Position numbers and translations under genes: made by a program. The notes beneath the pieces were generated by a model that had not been told where the DNA came from, made no database searches, and saw nothing but the letters and a program-made list of their open reading frames with translations. A stretch of DNA of 64,000 bases from Todiramphus chloris collaris (taxonomy: Eukaryota; Chordata; Aves; Coraciiformes; Alcedinidae): the NCBI GenBank assembly GCA_025345505.1, contig JANVCC010000018.1:38489242-38553241 (forward strand), read 5' to 3'. Below are positions 1 through 9,500 of this stretch, piece by piece (within the stretch, counting starts at the first letter, position 1; every line of letters starts with the position of its first letter).

Positions 1-621
1 CAGAGTGCCCTTCATGTCGCGGATGCGCTTGGCCAGGGCGGGCACGGGCTGCATGGCGCGGTCCAGCTCCTCGCAGCGCGCCACCAGCGCGTACATGGCG
101 CGGATGCTGAGGTCGGCTGCCTCGCCCAGGCTCTCCACGCCGTCGCGGTAGGTCTGGATGCAGCCGACGCTGAGCGCCGTCAGGGCCTGCAGGCCGCAGT
201 GCACGTTGCGCAGCAGCTCGTCCACCTGCGCGGCCACCTGCCCGGCTAGGGCTACCACGTCCTGCAGCGCTCCGGGGTCGATGGCGGGGATGGAACCGCC
301 GCCGCCCCCCGCCGCCGCCGGCGGGGGCTCGCCCCGCGGGGCTCCGCTCAGCCGAATCCGCCGCTCCAGGTTGTTGGCTACGAACTGGGTGAGGCGCCCC
401 TCGCGCAGCACCGTCCCCTCCAGCTCCAGGGCGCTCGCCAGCGTCGCCCGCCGCCCCTCCGGCAACTGCCTCCCCGCGGCAGCCCCGCCGCCGGCAGCCA
501 GACTCAGCGCCTCCAGGCTCCGCTCGTCCCGCCTCCGCCCCGCCGCCTCACGGACGGGTGCCTCCTCCGCCGCGGCCGGGAGCCCGGTGGTCGCTTCGGG
601 CCGCGACGCCGGCACCTCCAT
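1..621 (-). CDS. BORCS6: BORCS6, BLOC-1-related complex subunit 6 (3' end outside window)
   Basis: Read on the minus strand from an ATG at 621-619, the frame stays open to base 1 (207 codons). BORCS6 (C17orf59/lyspersin) is a subunit of BORC, the lysosome-surface complex that recruits ARL8 and couples lysosomes to kinesin for movement to the cell periphery. Seen: an Ala/Gly-rich disordered N-terminus, then the conserved segments LELEGTVLREGRLTQFVANN and IRLSGAP, a Pro/Gly linker, and a helical C-terminal half with TALSVGCIQTYRDGVESLGE and MYALVARCEELDRAMQPV. From memory of the human protein (357 residues, ending about ten residues after the RDIRRTL segment), this copy has a much shorter N-terminus and lacks only the last few residues, cut by the window edge. 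No intron is seen, as in human. The start has G at -3 and G at +4. It faces PNRC1 across a shared CpG island. Identification is firm; the exact start is less so. Confidence 0.93.
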   Translation of the reverse strand, partial: MEVPASRPEATTGLPAAAEEAPVREAAGRRRDERSLEALSLAAGGGAAAGRQLPEGRRATLASALELEGTVLREGRLTQFVANNLERRIRLSGAPRGEPPPAAAGGGGGSIPAIDPGALQDVVALAGQVAAQVDELLRNVHCGLQALTALSVGCIQTYRDGVESLGEAADLSIRAMYALVARCEELDRAMQPVPALAKRIRDMKGTL

Positions 622-661
622 GGCAGGTGACGCGTGCCCTGCCCGCCAACGCGCCACCGCC

Positions 662-1040
662 CACCAGGGGGCGCGCCACCGCCTGTTTACGTTCCCCTCG
701 ATTGGCTGCGGGGCGCGAGGGGGCGTGGTCGCAGCCGTTTGTGCGCCGCCCGATTGGCCGGCGGCTCTCGTAAGGAGAACGGCCCGGCCCGGCCGTTCGC
801 TTCGCACTGCGGGCCCGTGACTCGGAGACTGGGGCGTGGCCGCTGTTTGTGTCTGCCCGGATTGGAAGGCCTGCGGAAGCGGGCGTGGCCGCAAGTGTTT
901 GTGTCGCTTCTGATTGGTCGAGGCGGGGCCAGGGAGGGGGCCGTTTCGACGAGATTGGCGGCGCTGGGTGGGGAGGCGTGCCGCTCGCGCCATCCGCGCG
1001 CGGCGATTGGCGCGGGGGCGGAAGGGGGCGTGCCCCGCTC
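662..1040. promoter_or_regulatory. Bidirectional BORCS6/PNRC1 promoter: periodic array of GC-box / TGTTTGTG / inverted CCAAT modules
   Basis: ATTGG, the inverted CCAAT box bound by NF-Y, occurs at 701, 753, 861, 913, 954 and 1006, giving spacings of 52, 108, 52, 41 and 52 bases. GGGCGTG (SP1/KLF type) occurs at 721, 832, 881 and 1026, with a variant near 975. Between them sits a TGTTTGTG or CGTTTGTG element (about 737, 844, 897; TGTTTAC near 684). The order is the same each time: GC box, about 10 bases, TGTTTGTG-like element, about 10 bases, ATTGG. It reads as a diverged tandem array of about six modules filling the space between the two start codons. No TATA box is seen for either gene. Factor names are inferred from consensus motifs only. 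Confidence 0.7.
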
Positions 1041-1233
1041 GGATAACAACAACGGGGCGCTCCTGGCTGCTCCTTTCACTCCCCCGCCATGTTCTCCTAG
1101 CAGCGGATCCGATTGCGCCATCATCTCAGCCCACAAAGCCCGGGCAGACACTCCCGAGCAACCCGACCCGCTCATCCCCCGCCTGGGCTCGACCCCCTCT
1201 TCCCGGTACAACTCTGGGTACCCACGTCCCACC

Positions 1234-1662
1234 ATGGTCACCACCACGGCGCCGCCGCCCTTCCTGGCTCGGATTTCGGCAGGCACCGAAGACCCCAGGC
1301 GGCTGCCCTCCGCTCTTCTCCAGCGCCTCAGGCGAGGCGACAGCAACTGTGAGAACCAGCCCAGCTGCTGCTTGGCGGGCCCGGGGGGCACAGCGCGCCC
1401 CGCGCTGAAGAGGGTCCGGCGGAGGAAGGGAAAGATCCGGCCCAGCCCCGCGGGGCTCCTGCCCAGCCGCTACCAGCAGTACCAACAGCATCGCGCCGGC
1501 CTGGGAAGGAGGACCCCGCTGGGAACAAACGGCTCGGGCGAGCTTCGCGCTCACCCTACGCCAACGGGCTCAGCCGCCCCCGGCATGGTAACAGCACCCC
1601 CGGAGGAACCCCCCGCGCCCGCCCCTTCGAGACCCGCGCCCAGCAAACCCCTCAGGAAGGAG
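1234..1662 (+). CDS. PNRC1: PNRC1 coding exon 1
   Basis: 143 codons, ending in RKE at a GAG|GTAAAG donor (GT at 1663). It encodes the disordered proline-rich part and the basic nuclear-localisation-like stretch. The intron is phase 0. Confidence 0.9.
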
Positions 1663-2824
1663 GTAAAGACGGGGCTCCGCTACTTCTGCTCACTTCTCCC
1701 CTTCCTTCCCTTCCCCCCCGCACTCTCGGAGCCATGGAGCCGCTCTCCCGCCCCCGCCGGAGGGGGGCACGGCACGGCGCGGCGCGCCCGCTGTGTGCCT
1801 GTGGGGAGGAGAGGGGGGGCGGGGGGCAGAGAAGAGTTTCCGTTACGCCCGTTCGGACGGGGCTGGGGGGGGCGGGGGGGGGTGTAGAGTCGCGGGCGGC
1901 GATTGGCTCCTCGCCTCCGCCAATGGGAGCTTGCCGCTGCGCCCAGCAACAGCCGTATTTAGCCTGCTGGCCGCCGGCCAGGCCTCCCTGCGCGCGCAGG
2001 CGGGACGTGAGCGGGGCGCAGCGCCCCATGGCGGCCGCGAAGGGAGGGCGGCCGGCAGGCAGCGAGCCCCCCGCCGGGCCCCTGCCGGCGCCTACGTGCC
2101 AACGGAGGAGTTGGGGGAGAGGCGAGATCGCTGGGAGAGGGGCGGCTCGTTGCCCGGCCGTTACACCCCGCGGGTGAGGGAGGTGTTGGAAGTGGCCCCC
2201 GGCTTCTTCCCCCCCTGCGTCGCCGATGCTGTGTTTCGGGAGCCCGTGTCGGAGGCGGTGAGGGAAGGCGGCTTGGAGGCTGCCCAGCAGCCGTCCCGCT
2301 GCCGCTCCTGTGCCTGAGTGCCGCCGGAGGCACCTCTTGAGGACGAGGGGCCGTGTGTTGATGTGGATTCTTTGTCTCCGCAGTTCTTAAAGAACAAGAT
2401 GGGAAAGACAGAGAAGGCTGCCATCCCCTACAGCCAGCCCGTTCACAGTTTACATCTGTGTGAACAACCAAAGATTAACAGGCAGAAGAGTAAATGTAAC
2501 ATGCCACTAACAAAGATCACCTCGGGAAAAAAAATAGAGAACTTTTGGCAAGATTCTGTATCGCCAGAAATGATTCAGAAGCAGGAGAAAAAGCCACTTA
2601 AAAACACAGAGAACTTCAGAAATGCCAAGTCCAAGAAACCTATCACCCTAACTGAAGCGAGCCAAAAAGAAAATTACGCTGGGGCAAAATTTAGTGACCC
2701 GCCATCTCCTAGTGTCCTTCCAAAGCCTCCCAGCCACTGGGTGGGTGGCACAGCTGAACCGTCTGACCAAAACAGAGAGTTGATGGCAGTCCATTTGAAA
2801 ACTCTCCTAAAAGTTCAAGCGTAG
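1234..2824 (+). CDS. PNRC1: PNRC1, proline-rich nuclear receptor coactivator 1 (join 1234-1662, 2384-2824)
   Basis: Two coding exons give 289 residues (human about 327). PNRC1 is a nuclear protein that binds nuclear receptors through an SH3-ligand-type proline motif, and it is related to PNRC2, which links decapping to nonsense-mediated decay. Seen: a Pro/Ala/Arg-rich N-terminus with a basic nuclear-localisation-like stretch RVRRRKGK (about 60-67) followed by [17 protein letters not shown]; then [25 protein letters not shown] (about 240), the proline motif [16 protein letters not shown] (247-262) and a C-terminal LKTLL NR-box-like motif (281-285). The tail [15 protein letters not shown] identifies PNRC1 rather than PNRC2. 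The start at 1234 is chosen for its textbook context (CCACCATGG) and the MVTT.APPP match to human. Human PNRC1 begins about 33 residues earlier; no in-frame ATG gives that extension here. Confidence 0.93.
1895..2173 (+). promoter_or_regulatory. Candidate intronic alternative promoter and first exon of PNRC1
   Basis: Within the 721-base PNRC1 intron are an inverted CCAAT box (1902-1906), a direct CCAAT box (1920-1924) and a TATTTA TATA-like element (1956-1961). These sit at the usual distances from a start site predicted near 1985-1990. A GT donor in good context (CGCGG|GTGAGG, GT at 2174) would join such an exon to the acceptor at 2384. The spliced transcript would carry a 50-codon upstream frame from ATG 2028 that stops at 2388-2390, eight bases before the in-frame ATG at 2399. 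Initiation at 2399 would give a 141-residue PNRC1 C-terminal form. All of this is inferred from motifs; no transcript was seen. Confidence 0.4.
2384..2824 (+). CDS. PNRC1: PNRC1 coding exon 2 (last)
   Basis: It follows a TTTGTCTCCGCAG acceptor and encodes 146 residues (FLKNKMGK... to KVQA) plus TAG at 2822-2824. It holds the conserved C-terminal half: the proline SH3-ligand motif and the LKTLL motif. An internal ATG at 2399 (AAG ATG G) has A at -3 and G at +4. Confidence 0.93.
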   Translation, partial: FLKNKMGKTEKAAIPYSQPVHSLHLCEQPKINRQKSKCNMPLTKITSGKKIENFWQDSVSPEMIQKQEKKPLKNTENFRNAKSKKPITLTEASQKENYAGAKFSDPPSPSVLPKPPSHWVGGTAEPSDQNRELMAVHLKTLLKVQA

Positions 2825-3570
2825 TTTCCAAGATCTCTTGAGTAATTGGCAAAGAAAACTCCCTCCAGGAAACTTAAACCACGCCTTGTTGCAACAAAAA
2901 TTGCAAAAAGACTGTCAAGTCTTATTATCACATTAAAAAAAATAATAAATCCTTGTATTATATTTTTTATGGTTGTGTAAATAGTGTATATCATGTATTA
3001 TGTGTATATTCTTGTTCATACTTTGAGAGGTACATTTTAGTTTTGTTATGAAAGGATGTATTTTGCACTGCCTGAATGGTAGATGTCTTGTATATAAAAT
3101 ATGGACAATTTTAAGTGTGTGCTTGACACATGAAGACTTGACTTGATTTGCACAAGGTAATGAAAGTTTTTGGAAGGAGAGTACAGCTTTCTGATTCTAA
3201 GGTTCCAGATCAAATGTGAATGTTCTATTCATGCACTACTGACAGTAGTTCTACTTTCTGTGTCCCCATGGAATATAAACATGGAATTTTCATACAAATG
3301 TGAAGTTTTGCTCTCTGCTCTGGAAACAGTATCTGGAATTGCTGTTCATCTGTTTGTTTTTAAAATTGACTGGAATTTGACTAAAATTCCAACCCATCAA
3401 TTTGAGCACTTATAATTTCTTTAAAGAGGAGAAAAAAAAAAAAAAAAACCCAAAAAAAAAACCCAAAAAAAAAAAAAAACAATCCACAAAAATAAAAAGA
3501 GCAGAGCTTTCTGCCAAAAATCCAATTGGTCACTATAAAATTAAATAAAACAATTTGGCCTCCCCTTAAA
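2825..3570 (+). terminator. PNRC1: PNRC1 3' untranslated region and poly(A) signals
   Basis: This is AT-rich sequence after the stop codon. AATAAA occurs at 2944-2949 and again at 3544-3549. The second would give a 3' UTR of about 740 bases, close to what I recall for the human mRNA, so I favour it, with the first as a proximal alternative. Confidence 0.55.
3432..3480 (+). repeat. A-rich low-complexity tract (A)n-CCC
   Basis: Runs of 9-17 A are separated by CCC triplets, near the distal end of the probable PNRC1 3' UTR. It is a simple repeat, with an AATAAA signal about 65 bases downstream. Confidence 0.9.
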
Positions 3571-6500
3571 CATGTGTTTGTTTTTCTTTTACGTGTGTGT
3601 GTGTCTTTTAATTCAAGTTTGTGAACTTAAATTACTTGAGTGTCCTCTAGAAGGTGTGAGCTAAAGGAACACTTCTCTCTTCTCAGCCTTTAACTCCCAA
3701 AAGGGAGTCAGCAGCTCATTAAGAATTCCTTGTGGTTTTATCAAAAGCTGGTTTTGTTGTGGCATGTCCTTTTAGGTTCCCTAGCCTTGCGTTTCTTCAT
3801 CTCAATTTGCAAGAGAGTTGGGAAATTACGTGTTCAACTTCATGCTGCAGTTCTCCTTAACTATTTACATAGGATGTGGCTATTGAACTAGCTGGTAGTG
3901 AAAGGTAGCAATGACAGAAAGGGATGGAGAGGGCAAGTTAAGCTTAATATTTTCCAGCAGATTGGTCTCTTGCTGACAGCTGTGCTGTACATCACATTCC
4001 TCTGACCTAAAATAGTTAAGGAATTGACTGTAGATTAGTCTGAGAGAAGATAAGAGATTTGCAGTTATTTTACTAATCTAGTATTTAAATACTGTTAATA
4101 AAGCTGGAAACACATGAAATTTACGTAAGATGGAAAAGCATTTTTAAGTTTCTGGATCCACTGAAAAATTCTCCGGGCTCTAGTGTAGGGGAAGGGGAGG
4201 TAGGAAGAAAACACCAGCGGCAGGGTTCCTTAGCAGGAGCTGTGTTCTGGGAGATTGGGAGCAAGGACCATTCATTACGTTCGTGCCACGCGCGCTGCTG
4301 CTTCTGACATGTAGCACCGTGTGTGAATTGGCACTGTTTGTTACCAGAGCCTTACAGTGACATCAGTCAAAAACTAAGGGAGAATTTCTCTGCTTTCTTC
4401 ATAGAAATTAAGTATGTAGTTACAGGGTTTTCTCACTGGAATGTTGTTAGGCTATCTAATGATACAGCTTCTGAACTAAAATGTTCATATAGAATTTTTG
4501 GTTCACCCCAAGGCTTCCAGGTTCGCTGTCTTGCAAAGTAGACGCCTATTACTCGATAAATGATGGTACGTACTTGAGGTAAACATATGGCTCCCAACAG
4601 CCCAGTTTGCTGCCTAGCGTGCCCTAGCTTGTCTTCTAAAAATGAAGAATTTCTTTCTTTTTAATTTTTAATAATACGAGGGCAAAGAAAAATTCTAACA
4701 GAATCTCAGTTGGAGTGACTCAAGTTGACCATCAGTCCCAGTTTACTATGTTTAGTATCTGCTGTTAATGCTTCTTTATCTTGTTCCTTTTTCCATTTGC
4801 CTGAAGGTCAGTGAGCACAAAGGAAAATGCCTTTAGCAATTCCCCACAGTTTTAGGCAATGCCTAATTTTGTGAGCTAAACTTGTGATCATCTTAAATCT
4901 TGATAACTCTTTTGACAGAGCTGGTTTCCATCAGCCAGGTAGGTTGGCATGATTTAAAAGAAGATACTCTTTTTTTCCCTGGGCTTTATCTCTGTTAGCA
5001 TCAGCCTTTTTTTTTCCCTTGGAGCTGACATCAAATTACATAGTTTGAATATTAACTCTGATGGTAAGTAAAATTTACCAACATAATACACCTCTGTGTC
5101 TCTACCTTGATTTGCTGACACAGGCCTGGGGATGACAAAATGCATTAAAGGTAAGCACTGATAGTTCTCTGCTCCTCAGCCAATTATTTTAAATCTGTTG
5201 GATGAGAGTTCTGAAGTCTGAAAAATCTAAAACTTGTTGGACCATAAAGGTTTTCAGAGGAAGGCAACTATGTTTCACCTGGTCTTTTGAAACTGGGTGG
5301 GGGGAAGTTTATTCTGCATCAGTATCACTGGTGCTGTTGGGGTCTGGCAGGGTTGTTGGAGCACTGCATATTTCTATCTTAAGGTCTTTGGGCCGAGTCC
5401 CTTCCTGAGAATGGACTGGGTTATAAAAGCAGGCTTACATATCTAACATACAACAAGATTGCCTGAAAAATCAGGACATCATCTCTTAGGACAGTATTCT
5501 GAACTTAATTTGTCACTTTCTCACATTTTTTTTCATTTTCTACAGTATTTTCTTGCAGGGATTTGCACTTTCAAGGTTCCCTTCACTTTGACAGTTCATC
5601 CCAGTTCCCTGAAGGCGAGGCATTGTGTTACATGAATATATCACTGAGCTTAGAGCCAGTAAACAAAAGAAAACCATTAGTGCTATGTTTAGAAGTCCTC
5701 TTTGTGGCATAGTATAAAGTCTTGAAGTGAACAGCCTTTAAGGAGGGAAATGAACAAACAGTGGTTGTTATCATCAGCTGGTCATGTGTCTGCTGTACAG
5801 CAATTAAATAAATTGCTGATTAAGTCTTCTGAGTTCAGCCCGAGTAAGGAAACTGAAATGTACTGCATTTTGGGTAGATAATGAAAATCTTTTCTCTTTA
5901 ATATCTTTAGTGCAATCCTCTGCAGAACTGCAGGGGAATCAACTGTGCCAGTTAACCACCAGCTTACTTTTAAACAGTTAAACGTCATGCAGTGGTGGTC
6001 CTGAAAAATGAGCTTTCATGGAGTGCAGAAGTGTCTGTTGTTGGGTTTTCATGCGTGGCTAAGTTTCAGCCCATTAGACAGCCTCATTAATAATGGCTGG
6101 CTTGGTCCTCTGCTAAAGCTGAAACACTTCTGTCACCTGATGCAACAGGAGCTAGAGATCCCGTGTGCATTTGAACTCAGTTACACCAGTATCTCTTCAG
6201 AGATGCTAAGTTCTGAAGTAGTCTGTATATGAGGCTGTAACTTTATCCATAAATTGACTTTTATTTCAGCTGATTAATATTTTATCCAAGCAGAGTCATT
6301 TTAAGCAGTTCTTGTAATTATTTCCAGAGGATATTTTTTAAGCTTTTGCATTACAAAGCATTTCATAGCTGCCCCACTTCAGGGTTTTTTTTCTGCTTTA
6401 TCCAGTTTTGAGATCAAATATGAAGCCTACAGATAATATGAAGCCTGAAAATCATAGTTATGTTTTTACTGTAATTTTGTAAATGTTTACCTCTATTTCT

Positions 6501-9500
6501 GCATAGAAAGTCTTGACACTTCAATGATGTAGTTACACACATTCCTTGTTTTCTTTTACAACCCCTTGAACTCCTTGTTTCACTATTTATTTATTTATTA
6601 TTATTTTAAAAATAATATATGCCTGCCTGCCTGAACTATTTAGGGGGAATTACTTTCTGGTGTAATTTCTCAGGAAGTTTTATGTTACAAATAGGCTGGT
6701 CCTTACCCTAAAGAGGCTAGGAGGTAAGCAAGATAAATACTAACATTTACTGTAAAAAATCAATGCTACCTTGTTGAACAGGGACCACAGAGTTAAATAT
6801 TTTTGATAGCAGGAAATGTTTATTTACTCATTCAACAGAAAAGATTAATGAAGAGCACATCCATTAGTTAAGGAGAAATATATTATCCAATAAAAGGACA
6901 TAACTACTGAAGTTGAGCAATGGAATGTTATCAGCAATGTAAAGGCTGTGAACTTTTTGTTTTGCACTTAAGAGTGTAGAAGAATGATACCAGAGCTAAG
7001 ACAGGAAGGTCAAGAATTTGGCTGAATTTGAAAAAACAATCCTCGGGAATGAATTTGCACAGTGAACATGTCCTAACAGAGATATTTCTTCCCCTGTGGT
7101 AACGTCAGCATTCGTCACTTAACTATTCACATGAAGTGATAAATTCTCATTTATTCAACTCCCAGAAAACAGGCATTTAGATTTTACAAAGCCCTGAGTC
7201 CATTGGAAGCAGTGCTTTGGTACTTTTGTTTAACTGTTGGTCTAGTGACATTACTAGAAGTTACACATACTCAGGCAGATGTGGCATACTCAGGTGTGAC
7301 AGATGTGGTCATTTAGTCCAAGTGGTTCATAAACCCTTGTCTTCAGTTTGAGAGTAACGCTGGTGGCGTGTACTTATGCTGTAGTGGGCAAACTGGTGTG
7401 ATTTCTATATGAGGAAGTATTTGGGGATCAAGGGATTTTCTTCTACTTCCAGGACTTTGCTAAGTCTGCAGCTGTAGTTCAGTGTATGGCTGTACGTATT
7501 TCAAGAAGTGGTGTAATCATCATTGCCATTTTGCTATGCTTAGGGTCATGAAGCATAAAGTTTTGAGGAGATTCTATGAAAGATGTCATTTGCTCCTTTA
7601 ATGAAGCAGTGTGCTTTCATCAGGTAGGTCTACGAACCTTAATTTGCAAATGTCCTTGTAAGTGGCGACAACAAAGGCCATCAAAATAAAATTTACTTTG
7701 GTTTTTGTTCCCTGAAACAAGACCTAGAGCTACATTCAATAAAGGGCTTAGTACACATAGTCAGGCCTTTCTCTTGTTTTCTCTCATCACTTGAATCTTG
7801 TGTTCTTTACTGCCTGGTGACATAGCTGCACAAGAAAGAATAAGTGGTGCATGCCCTTAATTAATATACAGTAATTTGCTTGTGTATATATGTATGTAGT
7901 GTGAAGATTTTGTAAGTTGCATTCGTAGCATCAGAGTATTCAGTCATCGCCATACTTAGAATATCGATAGGTCATTGTAGGGATTAATGGAGTAGTAAAT
8001 TGATAGACTTTGTCCAAATTTCAGACCTTATTTATATGCAAGAACTAAAGAAAGTGTTGGTACGTTTTTTTGTGCCCTGTACTGGGAGTGAGAAGGAAAA
8101 AGCAATTCATGAACCAGGTAGGAAAAAACCCTGAAAAACAAGGTCAACTAAGAAATAAGAGAGAAGCAACATAGATGTCACCACTCAGTTATGTGGGAAG
8201 GAAAGCTAGTGAAAGGAAAAATAACCTCCCAAACTATCTGATGTTCCTGCAAATTTAGGGAATTTTAATGACTAGATGAAATGCAGTTTGCTACCAGTTC
8301 TTGACCATCTGGGAAAAAACAGTATGAGCTGGCAAGTCTTGGAACTGCCTTTTTTCTCTGATCAGCATCTATTGCTAGAAGTTGCATCTCAGCACAGCAT
8401 CCTTAATTGTCAGCACTGCTGTAGGCATCACAGAATGCTGTACGAGTGCTTACTGAACTCAGGTTTCCACAGGTTTTTCAAACTGGTCAGGTGAAGCATG
8501 TACATGCATAGTAGCAGCGTTCGTGTTTTACAGCTGGAAAAACAGGCATATAGAAGTGAACTAGGTTGCCAGAGATCACTCAGCAGGCTGTTCACTAACC
8601 CAAGAAGAGAACCATGGTTTCTGGAGCTCCAGCCAGGTTTTTCCTTTGCTACTACTGGCGGTTGCTGTGCAATGTCTTCCTCATCCCACTGTGCAGTCTG
8701 TGAAATGCAATGAAAATAATGTTTGCTTTGAAATGCTTGGCATTTGTAGTCATTGCTAAGGCTGGTGAGGTAAAAAAGGCTGTGTTTAGGTTTTGTGTTG
8801 TGTACAGTTCTATTACATGATAGCTTCAGTAATTTGCACATGAAAGATGATTGTTACACTTTTCTCTGCCCCTGCTTTTGACCTTTTACTGCAATATAGA
8901 ATCTATACACGCCACTGTCATTTTTCAGCTCATCCTCTCTGTCCTCTCCCCACAGCCAGCAGTGGGAAGGCTGATGATAAGGCAAAAGTTTCTGCTTACT
9001 GTCTGCTGCTCTCCACTGCTGTGCAAACATGCTGCAGTCAGAAGCTGGCTGGGAAGACCACAGGCATGCACAGTATCCTCATAATTTCTTGGATTTAGGT
9101 TTGCTTTATTTTTAGGCTCTTATTAGATCCTGGAAGACAGAGGCCCAGTCTTTTCCAAGAGAGAGGATCTTCCTATGGGAGGACAGAAGGTGAAGTTTAG
9201 GAGTGACCCAGTCTCTCTCTACCACCAGCCAGACCTCAAGTCTTCCCATCACCCATCACTGACTGTTTTCTTTACTCTTCACTCATCTGTGAGTTTCTCT
9301 TCTCTTGTACATCCCCCTAAACACATTTCATCATTCTCAGTTTCCCTCATTTCCCTGCAAATGTTCATACATGTAATTGTTTTCACTAAAAAATCAATTT
9401 GAGTATGCCACATTTTTCTGTTGTGTTCAGGGTACAGTTCCACCAAGAGAGAATGTATTTTTGTCCAAAGGACAGCTAGATTTTTACAAGGTGCAATAAT

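Larger units (their letters stand above)
1..2310. other. CpG island covering BORCS6 and the PNRC1 5' region
   Basis: The first 2.3 kb is very GC-rich with frequent CpG, then changes abruptly to AT-rich DNA in PNRC1 exon 2. It covers the whole visible BORCS6 coding region, the intergenic promoter, PNRC1 exon 1 and the PNRC1 intron. This is the composition expected of a broadly expressed bidirectional promoter. G-runs at about 1802-1826 and 1859-1885 could form G-quadruplexes on the plus strand. Confidence 0.85.

Noticed and set aside
634-1887. 417-codon plus-strand open frame starting at 634
   Set aside because: The ATG at 634 lies just beyond the BORCS6 start in promoter DNA; the true PNRC1 start is internal (1234) and the exon ends at 1662. 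GC-rich DNA keeps frames open.
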